11,652 nt of DNA from Phycisphaerae bacterium (GTDB lineage: Bacteria; Planctomycetota; Phycisphaerae; UBA1845), in the NCBI GenBank assembly GCA_029260155.1, contig JAJDDU010000372.1:1-11652 (forward strand). Direction: 5' to 3'. The notes beneath the pieces are model-generated. The model saw only the letters and a list, made by a program, of their open reading frames with translations, was not told the DNA's origin and searched no databases. Position 1 is the first letter of the stretch; every line of letters starts with the position of its first letter. Shown here piece by piece: positions 1 to 9,382 of the stretch. The position numbers and the translations under genes are program-made.

Positions 1-744
1 GAAGGTCTCGCGGTCAACCTCGCCGGCACGTACGTCGTGGACGATGTAGCGACTCTCGATGCCCCGGTAGTTGCGACGCAACCACGCGTCGATCCAGAAT
101 GCTTCGAGGCGGACGAGTTCTTTCTGCTCGTCGCCCATGGAACCGGAGACGTCCATCATGTAGAGGATGACCGCGTTGGACTGCGGGCTCTGAACGGTCT
201 TCCAACTGCGGTAGATCCTGTCGCCGCGCTCGAAGATGATCCGCGGATTCTTGGGATTGTACGTGCCGGTCATGATTTGCCGGCGCAGGGCGCGGCGATA
301 GGTTCGCTTGAAGTGTCGAAGCGATTCCGGGCCGGTGGGGCGAACGCCGCTGTAGCGGTCCCTCTTGCTAGTGATTTGTTTGTGCCCCTTGGGTTCGATG
401 CTCGGCAGTTGCAGTTCTTCGCCGAGAATGTCGGCCAATTCGTCGAGGCTGACCTCGACTTCGAGGATGTGTTGTCCCTCCTGCGTTCCACCCGGCCCCA
501 TGCCGTCGCCTTTGGTGTCGGCTTGGTCGCCGGCGCCCGCGTCACCGGTGCCGACACCGGAGTCACTGTTGTCACCGTATCGGAATCGCGGGGTCTCGAT
601 ACCGTGGACGGGGATGCTGATGGTGTGCTTCCCCTCGCGGCCCATGAGTTCGCCACGGGTCAGGAACTTGCGAAGATCTTCGCGGATCTTGCCCTTGACG
701 ATCTGTCGAAAACGCTGGTGATCTTTGGTGATACTCGAAATCAT
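1..744 (-). CDS. yhbH: DUF444 (YeaH/YhbH) family protein, 5' part only
   Basis: The frame is open from an ATG at 744 down to base 1, giving the first 248 residues; the rest lies off the left edge. Family members are about 390-430 residues, so roughly 60% is present. The N-terminal part is basic (residues 6-30), followed by a Gly/Asp-rich linker (about 57-90) and then a von Willebrand A-like core. The core carries a MIDAS-type motif MDVSGSM (D198, S200, S202), and the segment YIVHDVRAGEVDRETF at 233-248 matches the family pattern. The family is genetically linked to PrkA and SpoVR in stress adaptation and sporulation; its biochemical role is not settled. It lies 100 bases after prkA on the same strand and is probably co-transcribed. 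In-frame stops occur just upstream of 744, and only a weak GAAG-like ribosome site precedes the start. Family assignment is secure; the symbol follows the Bacillus name. Confidence 0.93.
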   Translation of the reverse strand, partial: MISSITKDHQRFRQIVKGKIREDLRKFLTRGELMGREGKHTISIPVHGIETPRFRYGDNSDSGVGTGDAGAGDQADTKGDGMGPGGTQEGQHILEVEVSLDELADILGEELQLPSIEPKGHKQITSKRDRYSGVRPTGPESLRHFKRTYRRALRRQIMTGTYNPKNPRIIFERGDRIYRSWKTVQSPQSNAVILYMMDVSGSMGDEQKELVRLEAFWIDAWLRRNYRGIESRYIVHDVRAGEVDRETF

Positions 745-790
745 CGCTTCTTCATTTCATGACCGTGACAAGAGTATCAATTCGGCTGCG

Positions 791-807
791 CCCGCAGGGG
801 AGCGCTC
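791..807. repeat. 17-base direct repeat, copy 1
   Basis: CCCGCAGGGGAGCGCTC occurs here, in the gap between prkA and the DUF444 gene, and again exactly at 8522-8538. Looser similarity continues on both sides (a CGGC-rich stretch before and a CGCTG...CGCCG stretch after). The core ends in the palindrome GAGCGCTC. Both copies lie in gaps between genes, which fits a dispersed intergenic element better than a coding coincidence. Function unknown. Confidence 0.5.
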
Positions 808-844
808 ACCCGCTGTCGCCGCCAAACACACCCGAAAGGAGGAC

Positions 845-2914
<2,070 letters not shown>

Positions 2915-2922
2915 CGGCGCCT

Positions 2923-2929
2923 ACCTCCC
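2923..2929 (-). promoter_or_regulatory. Ribosome binding site of prkA
   Basis: On the minus strand this reads GGGAGGT, a strong match to the 16S anti-Shine-Dalgarno sequence, with nine bases between GGGAGG and the ATG at 2914. It is the best ribosome site in the window and fixes the prkA start. Confidence 0.8.
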
Positions 2930-3487
2930 GTGATCGATTCGCGCGGGCCACGAAAACCAGCATCCGCGGCGTCTCACTCCGTCCGCTCGCGCGTCGGGCT
3001 CACCTTCTGCCCGCACCGCGAGGCCGGTACTCTCTGCATATCGGTTGAACCAGCGTGTTCGCTTGGCTCGCTCTTGCGTCCGACTACCTAGAAAATCGTA
3101 AGCGCGCCAAATCGCAAGTCAACGAGGTATACCTTATTGGACGAACTACCCCGGGTTTGGGATCGCCGCGTAATTGCGGGCCATCCCCCGCCTTCGCTTC
3201 GGAATCCGAGCCGGCGTTCCTGCGGGCTCAGGGCCGTTCCCCACGCACCGCTCTCCCAAGCGTCTTTTTCGCCGCGCACCGTCGGTGGATCGCCACGCTG
3301 GCTGCTATACCCGAGCGCGCCAAACGCCGATACTGGAACAGGTCGGCGCGGGCCGAGCCGCTGGACATGAAATACAAGACCCAATCGTGGGCCACAGGCA
3401 TCCGGGGAATTGGCGGCTGCGATGTCTTGGCTACGAAGTCCGGTGACCGCTAGTAGCCGGTCGCGATGACGACAACGCAGGTTTCAA
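2930..3487. other. Long intergenic region between prkA and the HPt gene
   Basis: This is the divergent gap between prkA and the HPt gene. Open frames exist on both strands (3055-3453 plus, 3088-3384 minus), but their products are rich in Arg, Pro, Ser and Trp, lack recognisable motifs and have no convincing ribosome site, so I do not call them genes. Apart from the prkA promoter candidate at 3095-3122 I see no RNA gene, strong hairpin or repeat array. It probably holds the regulatory regions of both flanking genes. Confidence 0.5.
3095..3122 (-). promoter_or_regulatory. Possible sigma70-like promoter upstream of prkA
   Basis: On the minus strand TTGACT (3122-3117) and TACGAT (3100-3095) are separated by 16 bases, close to the -35/-10 consensus (5 of 6 and 4 of 6 matches). 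It lies in one of the few AT-richer patches of this gap and points towards prkA, about 180 bases before its start, which would imply a long 5' leader. Predicted from sequence only. Confidence 0.3.
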
Positions 3488-3503
3488 GCAGGAGCAACCC
3501 CAG

Positions 3504-3830
3504 ATGCCAACACAAGAGAACCCGCCCGATGCGCTGGTGAGCGAACTGGTCGACGAGGACATGTTCGATCTGGTCGAGATGTTCGTGGCTGAATTGCCGG
3601 AAAAGGTTGCCGCGATCGAGCAAGCGATCAGCGCGCAAGACATTGCCACGGTCGGCACGCTTGCCCATCAGTTGAAGGGCTCAGCCGGTGGCTATGGCTT
3701 CCCGTCAATTACGGACGTAGCCAAGGTGGTCGAGACGAGCGCCAAGGCCGGCGAAGACTTCGAAACGCTTACCAAACAATCCCGCGCGCTCGCCGAACTG
3801 TGCGGCAGAGCTTGCGCCGCCAAGGCTTGA
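3504..3830 (+). CDS. Stand-alone HPt (histidine phosphotransfer) protein
   Basis: A 108-residue protein made almost entirely of one HPt four-helix domain. The phosphorylation motif AHQLKGSAGGYGF (residues 54-66) contains the expected phospho-acceptor H55 followed by the conserved LKGSA. The preceding helix, with FDLVEMFVAELPEK (21-34), is typical of the family. Such proteins relay phosphate between receiver domains of hybrid histidine kinases and response regulators in the cytoplasm. AGGAG at 3490-3494 lies nine bases before the ATG and supports the start. No histidine kinase or receiver-domain gene occurs in the window, so its partners are encoded elsewhere. The next gene is a Ser/Thr kinase 266 bases away, too far to assume an operon. 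Confidence 0.9.
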   Translation: MPTQENPPDALVSELVDEDMFDLVEMFVAELPEKVAAIEQAISAQDIATVGTLAHQLKGSAGGYGFPSITDVAKVVETSAKAGEDFETLTKQSRALAELCGRACAAKA

Positions 3831-4096
3831 GCAACACGGCGATTTCCTGCTCCCGAAGCGGATTAGCCGGTTTGGCGACGCCGTAGATCCCCCAACTGCA
3901 GAGTTTTCCAAGCCTCAATCGCGGACCGCGCTGCATCTCAGTGCCGCATGGTAGCACTGGACGGATGCCGCGCGTGGAATCACCAACTGCGTGCTGCCCT
4001 CGGCGAGACTCGTCAGCGACGTGGGCTTGCTGGTCGATGGGAGCTAGGCTAGGCTACCAAGAAGCGGGGGGCTTCTCTTCATGGTGGCCACGAACG

Positions 4097-6742
4097 ATGC
4101 GCGATTCGAAGAACAACGCACACTCCCAGAGGCCAGAGGAAGTCGCCCGCAAGGAACCGCGACGCATATTCGCGGAGGAACACGCGGATGTCGCCGAAGC
4201 CAGCACTGAGATTATCGCCGAACACCGCGACGTGATTCCCGGACCCGCCCAAGATATCCTGCCCCTAGGACGCATCCAAGCTACCGCCGGAGCAGCCCGC
4301 AATAGTGAACACTCGCTCGTCGATACAGACGATGAACGAATGAGTTCTTGCGCGGACGCCCTCAGCTCCCTCAGCACTGCGCTTCCGGACTTCGAGTTTG
4401 AAGATCGCATCCACCATGGCGGCCAGGGAGTCGTCTACCGGGCCATCCAGCGTTCGACGCGACGTGTCGTAGCGGTCAAAGTACTGTTGCACGGGATGTT
4501 CGCGTCGGACAGCCAGCGCCACCGTTTCCTGCGCGAGGTGGAGCTGACATCGCGGCTGAACCACCCCAACATCGTCACAGTATTCGACAGCGGCGTTGTC
4601 CACAGCCGCCACTACTGCGCGATGGAATACGTCGAAGGCTTGCGAATCGACGACTACGTCATGGAGAATGGACTCCCCTTGCCTGATCGGTTGCGTCTGA
4701 TCGCAACCGTTTGTCGCGCCGTTCAAGTCGCCCACCAACACGGGATCATTCATCGCGATCTCAAACCCTCGAATGTCTTGGTCGATGGCGACGGCGTTCC
4801 TCGAGTCTTGGATTTTGGCCTGGCCAAGGATGTTTCAGAATCAAACGTGCCGAACGGCCTTGATGATATTTCAAGAACGGGCGAAGTCATCGGGACGCTG
4901 CCCTACTTGAGTCCGGAACAAGCCCGTGGCGAGGGCCGTTCAGTCGACGTTCGGTCAGACGTCTACGCGCTGGGTGTGATGCTATTCAAGACGCTTACCG
5001 ATCGGTTCCCCTATCCCATCGGGGGCGGACGCGACCAGGTGTGCACCACGATCATCAAACGTGAACCGCAGAACCTCCGCAAAGCGCTCGCAGCGAAGAA
5101 CGGCCGCGCGGGCATCAAGGCGAGTGACATCAGCCACGATCTCGAAGCGGTCATGCGTAAGGCACTGGAGAAAGACCAGGCAAAGCGCTATCAATCTGCC
5201 GAGACGTTCGCCGCCGACCTCGATGCCTGCCTGCGCGGAGACGCAGTATCGGCCAAAGCGGCGAATCGCGCCTACCTGCTGTTCAAGGCCGCACGGCGCT
5301 ACCGCCTCCTGCTTGCCGTCGCCGCGACGGTCTTCGTCGGGATCGGGGCGACCGCCGTGAGGATTGTGGATCTGCTGCAGAAGAACGACACCGTTCGTGC
5401 AACGGGTATTCTGCGCATGCAGAACGAACGCCTCGCCAACATCGACCTCCTCGCCGTCATGCAGACCAACGCCAGGCAGGAACGCATTTTGCGCGACATG
5501 CAATTGAGCTACCCTCAGACCGAATGGAGTGACGATCTCAAGCGGCTGTTTCACGAGGTGGATGTGCCGGTTGATTTGTTGAAGGATCTCGTAGCCGGGC
5601 AACCCGACAGCGTGTTGGAATCGATGCGCGATCCCGCCCTCGGTGGGTCGGTGACACACACGCAGTGGCTCAGTGACACCGGAACACGCCTGGATCAACT
5701 GGCAGAAACACTCGAATCGACATCGTTCACTTATTCGATCGGGACGCGAAATACGTACGCTTTTTGGGCGGACTTTGGTCCTTACTATGAAACGGTCAAG
5801 ACATGCGCCGCGTTCATGGCCCGCGCGCACGTGCGACGTGAAGCCGGCGACGCTGAGGGCGCGGTTTCAGATCTGTCTGCAGCGCGGCGCTTGGCGTCGG
5901 ACATGGCTGATGGACCCACACTGCTGCATCAGAGCTTTGCGTTACAATGCGCGAGAAACATCACTCAGTTCTTACGAGAGACCTTCGTCGGGTCGCTTCT
6001 CAACGGGGCCGTGGCGAGTGAGTATATTGAATCGGTTCTCGCGGCGCCGGAAATCGCTGGTTCGCCTTCCTTTCTGCACCACACGGCCCTGAAGATCTCG
6101 CAATCAGTGAACGCTGCGCTTGTTCTCGATGCCGATACGCAGACGGTCTTTCTGGATCTTGATGTGCTGAACGATGTCACCGATGATTACTTTGACGCCA
6201 TCGGTGCCCTCACAGACGAAAACCGCGAGCGAGCCCGCGAGATCACGGAGATCGATGCTCAGGACGCGATCGATCGCTTCATCTGGTGCGCAAGACGCTG
6301 GCAAGACTTGCCATTCGAGCAGCTATCTCAAGAAATCGTGGCAACCGAGCGGATCATAGTGGAGGAGATGCCCTCGAACCCCGTGCTGCTTCTTCTTCCG
6401 TCATTCGGGAATCACTATCGCAACCAGCTGCTTGGCCGCGCTAGGTTCCGTTCGCTGAAACTCGTTGCGTGGGTGGTCACATACCACGAGCAACACGGCG
6501 TATGGCCCGAGCAATTGAATCAGGCCGTCCCGCAAGCGTCCGCGAGCACTCTGATCGACCCCATGAGCCAAACGGAATTCGTCTACGACATCTTCAACGA
6601 CATGCCTCGGATTCGATCGACGTCGTTTGAAACGCCTGGTTTCGCCGAAGTTCTCACTCAATGCTGCGGCTTTGGTGCTCCTTGGATGGCGCCGGATGAC
6701 GATCATCGACTCACCTACTTTCCAGGGCCGCCATTGCGGTAA
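4097..6742 (+). CDS. Transmembrane Ser/Thr protein kinase with large C-terminal sensor region
   Basis: From the ATG at 4097 the product has 881 residues. After an acidic, probably unstructured N-terminus comes a Hanks-type kinase domain: glycine loop HHGGQGVVYRA (about 106-116), VAVK lysine K128, HRDLKPSN at 219-226 with catalytic D221, DFG at 239-241 and SPEQA of the activation segment near 272. All catalytic residues are present; the first glycine of the loop is His. One transmembrane helix (about 402-422, LLLAVAATVFVGIGATAV) leads to about 455 mostly helical residues, presumably extracytoplasmic. Near the end are HGVWPEQL (800-807) and DPMSQTEFVYDI (821-832), resembling a WPxxLxxLxP...DPxxGxxhxY pattern I associate with planctomycetal surface proteins. 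The frame stays open upstream to 3941, but that stretch is Trp/Cys/Arg-rich and unlike protein. A later ATG at 4340 is also possible. No clear ribosome site precedes any candidate. Confidence 0.92.
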   Translation: MRDSKNNAHSQRPEEVARKEPRRIFAEEHADVAEASTEIIAEHRDVIPGPAQDILPLGRIQATAGAARNSEHSLVDTDDERMSSCADALSSLSTALPDFEFEDRIHHGGQGVVYRAIQRSTRRVVAVKVLLHGMFASDSQRHRFLREVELTSRLNHPNIVTVFDSGVVHSRHYCAMEYVEGLRIDDYVMENGLPLPDRLRLIATVCRAVQVAHQHGIIHRDLKPSNVLVDGDGVPRVLDFGLAKDVSESNVPNGLDDISRTGEVIGTLPYLSPEQARGEGRSVDVRSDVYALGVMLFKTLTDRFPYPIGGGRDQVCTTIIKREPQNLRKALAAKNGRAGIKASDISHDLEAVMRKALEKDQAKRYQSAETFAADLDACLRGDAVSAKAANRAYLLFKAARRYRLLLAVAATVFVGIGATAVRIVDLLQKNDTVRATGILRMQNERLANIDLLAVMQTNARQERILRDMQLSYPQTEWSDDLKRLFHEVDVPVDLLKDLVAGQPDSVLESMRDPALGGSVTHTQWLSDTGTRLDQLAETLESTSFTYSIGTRNTYAFWADFGPYYETVKTCAAFMARAHVRREAGDAEGAVSDLSAARRLASDMADGPTLLHQSFALQCARNITQFLRETFVGSLLNGAVASEYIESVLAAPEIAGSPSFLHHTALKISQSVNAALVLDADTQTVFLDLDVLNDVTDDYFDAIGALTDENRERAREITEIDAQDAIDRFIWCARRWQDLPFEQLSQEIVATERIIVEEMPSNPVLLLLPSFGNHYRNQLLGRARFRSLKLVAWVVTYHEQHGVWPEQLNQAVPQASASTLIDPMSQTEFVYDIFNDMPRIRSTSFETPGFAEVLTQCCGFGAPWMAPDDDHRLTYFPGPPLR

Positions 6743-6945
6743 GCGGGCTTTGGTGCCATCGAAGTTCGCGCGTACGACCCGAAAGCCGTTGCTTGGGGTT
6801 ACTTCGTACCGCACCGCGCTGCCGGTGTACGCGGGATGTTCCCGCGCCATGCTGGCCATCTCGTTGACCAGGAAGGTCTTTCCCATTTCAGGTTGGCGGC
6901 CATGCGCGGGTGCTTTTCGATTTGGATCCGGGCGAGTACCATCAT
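6743..6945 (-). pseudogene. Possible frameshifted gene remnant, antisense in the gap before tgt
   Basis: Between the kinase gene and tgt, the minus strand has coding-like composition. From ATG 6945 about 19 codons (MMVLARIQIEKHPRMAANL) have G or C at 16 third positions. After a frame change near 6885, a second frame beginning MGKTFLVNEMASMAREH and continuing to about 6735 has, by hand count over 50 codons, roughly 60/50/76% GC at positions 1/2/3, the pattern expected of a real gene. The first frame stops soon after the change; the second runs on into sequence antisense to the kinase gene. No ribosome site is visible. I recognise no family. It could be a decayed gene, a sequencing frameshift in a small gene, or chance. 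Confidence 0.3.
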
Positions 6946-6996
6946 GTTCGTGATCGATGGGGGTAACCTTGTTTTCTGATTTCAGTAGAGCGCCGC

Positions 6997-8127
6997 ATGT
7001 CTGACACCGAATTCTCCGTTTCGCACAGGGACCAGCACTGCCAAGCCCGGCGGGGGCGGCTGGTTACTCCGCATGGTGCGGTGGAAACGCCGGCGTTCAT
7101 GCCGGTGGGAACCTGCGGTTCGGTCAAAGGCGTCACGCCGGCGCAGTTGGGCGAAACCGGCGCGCAGATCATGCTGGCCAACACGTACCATTTGCAGCTT
7201 CGACCCGGCGCGGACGTGGTGGCGGAGCTCGGCGGGCTGCATCGTTTCATTGGCTGGGACGGCCCGATTCTGACGGACAGCGGTGGCTACCAAGTGTTCT
7301 CGCTAGGGCAAATCAACAGCATCGATGACGACGGCGTGGTCTTCAAGTCGCACATCGACGGTGCGACGCTGCGACTTGACCCGGAGAGGGCAACGCAGAT
7401 CCAGAACACGCTCGGGGCTGACATCATCATGGCCTTCGATCAATGTCCGCCGTTGCCTTGCGATCGCGAGACACTGGTTGCAGCCGTGGAACGGACGGTG
7501 CGCTGGGCGGCGCGTTGCAAGGAGGCCCATCGTCGCGAGGACCAACTGCTTTTTGGGATCGTGCAGGGCGGGGTGGATCACGAGCAGCGGCGTGGCTGCG
7601 CCGGACGATTGATCGACATCGGATTCGACGGCTACGCGGTGGGCGGGCTGTCGGTCGGAGAATCGCACGACGAGATGATTGACACGCTGGAGCAGGTCGT
7701 TCCAATCTTGCCGGCCGGACAGCCTCGCTATCTGATGGGCGTGGGCATGCCGCGCGACCTCTACGCCTCGGTTCGTGCGGGGATCGACATGTTCGATTGC
7801 GTGCTGCCGACGCGAAATGGCCGGAATGCGTGCGTTTTCACGCCGGGCGGCCTTCTCAAAATGCGAAACGAGGTACATCGGCTGTGTGATGATCCGTTGC
7901 AAGCAGGCTGCCCCTGCTACGCGTGCGGGCGGTTTTCCCGGGGATATATCCGTCATTTGTTCATGGCGGGCGAGATGTTGGGGCCGACTTTGGCGTCTAT
8001 TCACAACCTGACGTTCTACCAGCGGCTGATGTCGCGGATGCGGGAATTGATTCCGAACGGAGAACTGGCGACAATCCCGCGAGAGTTCCCGATCGTGACA
8101 TTGGGATCCGAACACAACAGCGCATAG
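6997..8127 (+). CDS. tgt: Queuine tRNA-ribosyltransferase (tRNA-guanine transglycosylase)
   Basis: A complete 376-residue Tgt, the usual bacterial length. It exchanges guanine-34 of GU(N)-anticodon tRNAs (Asp, Asn, His, Tyr) for the queuosine precursor preQ1 in the cytoplasm. Catalytic features are present: D94 in ILTDSGGYQVFSL, the substrate-pocket D148 in MAFDQCPP, the nucleophile D267 in MFDCVLPTRNGRNA, and the zinc ligands C305, C307, C310 (CPCYAC) and H336 (SIHNLTFY). The GGLSVGE loop at 216-222 is also typical. The ATG at 6997 gives the expected N-terminus; only a weak GAG-type ribosome site precedes it. yajC starts nine bases after its stop, a common tgt-yajC pairing, so the two are very likely co-transcribed. 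No other queuosine gene (queA, queCDE) is in the window. Confidence 0.98.
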   Translation: MSDTEFSVSHRDQHCQARRGRLVTPHGAVETPAFMPVGTCGSVKGVTPAQLGETGAQIMLANTYHLQLRPGADVVAELGGLHRFIGWDGPILTDSGGYQVFSLGQINSIDDDGVVFKSHIDGATLRLDPERATQIQNTLGADIIMAFDQCPPLPCDRETLVAAVERTVRWAARCKEAHRREDQLLFGIVQGGVDHEQRRGCAGRLIDIGFDGYAVGGLSVGESHDEMIDTLEQVVPILPAGQPRYLMGVGMPRDLYASVRAGIDMFDCVLPTRNGRNACVFTPGGLLKMRNEVHRLCDDPLQAGCPCYACGRFSRGYIRHLFMAGEMLGPTLASIHNLTFYQRLMSRMRELIPNGELATIPREFPIVTLGSEHNSA

Positions 8128-8136
8128 GGAGCCGAC

Positions 8137-8469
8137 ATGGTGCAAGGTTTGTACATCCTGAGTCAGACGCCGTCAGAAGCCGCCCCCGCGGGCGGGGCCA
8201 CATTGATGATCGGGCTCATGCTCGCGATGGGCGTTTTCTTCTTCATGACCTCACGCTCGCAAAAGCGCGAGAAGAACCAAAAAGCTGACATGCTCAACAA
8301 CCTCTCGAAGAACGATCGCGTCATGACCATCGGCGGTGTCATCGGCACGGTGGTCGGGGTCAAGGAAAACGAAGTCACGCTAAAGATCGATGAAGCCACA
8401 AACACGCGCATGACGTTTACCAAGCGATCGATCCAGCAGGTCGTCACCAGCGATGCCGATTTGAAGTAG
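8137..8469 (+). CDS. yajC: Preprotein translocase subunit YajC
   Basis: A 110-residue protein with the YajC layout: a short N-terminus, one transmembrane helix (about 20-38, ATLMIGLMLAMGVFFFMTS), a charged QKREKNQKADMLNNL segment, then a small conserved domain with NDRVMTIGGVIGTVVGVKENEVTLKI (about 58-83). YajC associates with SecD and SecF at the Sec translocon in the inner membrane. The start is supported by GGGAG at 8127-8131, overlapping the tgt stop codon. The gene follows tgt directly, but secD/secF do not follow; the next gene is an acetyltransferase. Those genes would have to be elsewhere in the genome. Confidence 0.95.
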   Translation: MVQGLYILSQTPSEAAPAGGATLMIGLMLAMGVFFFMTSRSQKREKNQKADMLNNLSKNDRVMTIGGVIGTVVGVKENEVTLKIDEATNTRMTFTKRSIQQVVTSDADLK

Positions 8470-8521
8470 ACACAGGCGACACGTCACGCGATGTCGCCCA
8501 GCGCGGCTCGTTTAGCGGCGA

Positions 8522-8538
8522 CCCGCAGGGGAGCGCTC
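8522..8538. repeat. 17-base direct repeat, copy 2
   Basis: Second exact copy of CCCGCAGGGGAGCGCTC (first at 791-807), in the same orientation and again in a gap, here between yajC and the acetyltransferase gene. In this copy the palindrome extends to ten bases (GGAGCGCTCC, 8530-8539). It ends about 12 bases before the ribosome site of the acetyltransferase gene, so it would lie in that gene's leader. Confidence 0.5.
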
Positions 8539-8565
8539 CGCTGCGCCGGCAAGGAAACGCATCCG

Positions 8566-9378
8566 ATGCTCTTCGCAGATCACGCCCTCGCCGTACGCCT
8601 CGAATCCGCCGACGCGGCAGGCAGCGCGGAATGCGTGCGCATCTACGCGCAGCTTCACTCCGATCGGGGCGCGGCCGTTGTCGAGGTGGCCGGCGGGTAT
8701 GCCCTGTACGCCGGTCTAGACTCGCCCTTGACGCAGGCGGTCGGCCTCGGGATGGAAGCGCCGGCAACTGCGTCCGACATTGACGGGCTTGAGGCCTTCT
8801 ACCAATCGAAACGCGCGCCGGTAATTGTCGAGCTCTGCCCGCTGGCGGACGCCGCTCTGCTCAGCTTGCTGTCCAAACGCGGCTACCGTCTGATCGAACA
8901 CTCCAACGTCTTGTATCAGCCCATCGGCCCGGGGGATTCGTTTGCTGGAGAAGACGCGGACATCAAAGTGGAACCCATCGCGCCCGATCAAGTCCGCGCG
9001 TGGGCCCGCGTTGTGACGCGCGGATTCACCTCGGAAGAAGACCTGCCCGACGAACTGGTCGACGTCGTTGAAACGACCGGACACCTCGCAAGCGCCGCAA
9101 GCTTTCTCGCGCGCATCGATGGCGAACCCGCCGGTGGGGGCAGCGTCGCGGTGTGCAACCGGGTGGCAGCGATCTTCGGTCAGAGCACGTTGCCTCAGTT
9201 TCGCGGCCGCGGCGTTCAGCGGGCCGTCTTGCTCGCCAGTCTCGAAGCCGGTGCCCGCGCGGGCTGCGACGTAGCCACGATTTTCACCATGCCCGGTACG
9301 TCTTCGCAACGCAACGCCGAGCGACAGGGTTTTCGCGTCGCCTATACACGATCCAAACTCTTACGCACGTGGGACTGA
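8566..9378 (+). CDS. GNAT family N-acetyltransferase (two-domain type)
   Basis: From the ATG at 8566 the protein has 270 residues. The C-terminal half (about 133-270) is a GNAT domain with the acetyl-CoA binding motif QFRGRGVQRAVL at 211-222 and the usual ending AERQGFRVAYTRSKLL (251-266). The N-terminal half has a conserved pattern (VIVELCPLADAALLSLLSKRGY, 86-107) seen in acetyltransferases with a degenerate first GNAT-like domain. The substrate cannot be read from the sequence. AAGGAA at 8551-8556 supports this start; the frame is open back to 8491, but that extension contains the repeat and lacks a ribosome site. The cardiolipin synthase gene begins four bases after the stop, so the two are probably one operon. 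Confidence 0.88.
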   Translation: MLFADHALAVRLESADAAGSAECVRIYAQLHSDRGAAVVEVAGGYALYAGLDSPLTQAVGLGMEAPATASDIDGLEAFYQSKRAPVIVELCPLADAALLSLLSKRGYRLIEHSNVLYQPIGPGDSFAGEDADIKVEPIAPDQVRAWARVVTRGFTSEEDLPDELVDVVETTGHLASAASFLARIDGEPAGGGSVAVCNRVAAIFGQSTLPQFRGRGVQRAVLLASLEAGARAGCDVATIFTMPGTSSQRNAERQGFRVAYTRSKLLRTWD

Positions 9379-9382
9379 CCAG

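Noticed and set aside
3055..3453. Open frames in the prkA-HPt gap (3055-3453 plus, 3088-3384 minus)
   Set aside because: Composition is unlike protein (Arg/Pro/Ser/Trp-rich), overlapping frames on both strands look alike, and no ribosome site or recognisable motif is present.
4027..4058. TTGCTG...TAGGCT as a promoter for the Ser/Thr kinase
   Set aside because: The -10 match is poor and is part of a short GCTAG tandem repeat; not better than background for this composition.
3941..4096. N-terminal extension of the Ser/Thr kinase to an ATG at 3941
   Set aside because: The added 52 residues are rich in Cys, Trp, Arg and Ser with no family resemblance, and no ribosome site precedes the ATG; composition becomes coding-like only from about 4097.
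4982..5830. 282-residue minus-strand open frame opposite the kinase gene
   Set aside because: It is antisense to the end of the kinase domain, the membrane helix and the start of the sensor region, with a Cys/Arg/His-rich product lacking motifs.
7303..8145. 280-residue minus-strand open frame opposite tgt
   Set aside because: Antisense shadow of the fully conserved Tgt coding sequence.
8491..8565. Longer start for the acetyltransferase at 8491
   Set aside because: The extension runs through the intergenic repeat, is Arg/Ala-rich and lacks a ribosome site, while ATG 8566 has AAGGAA at proper spacing.
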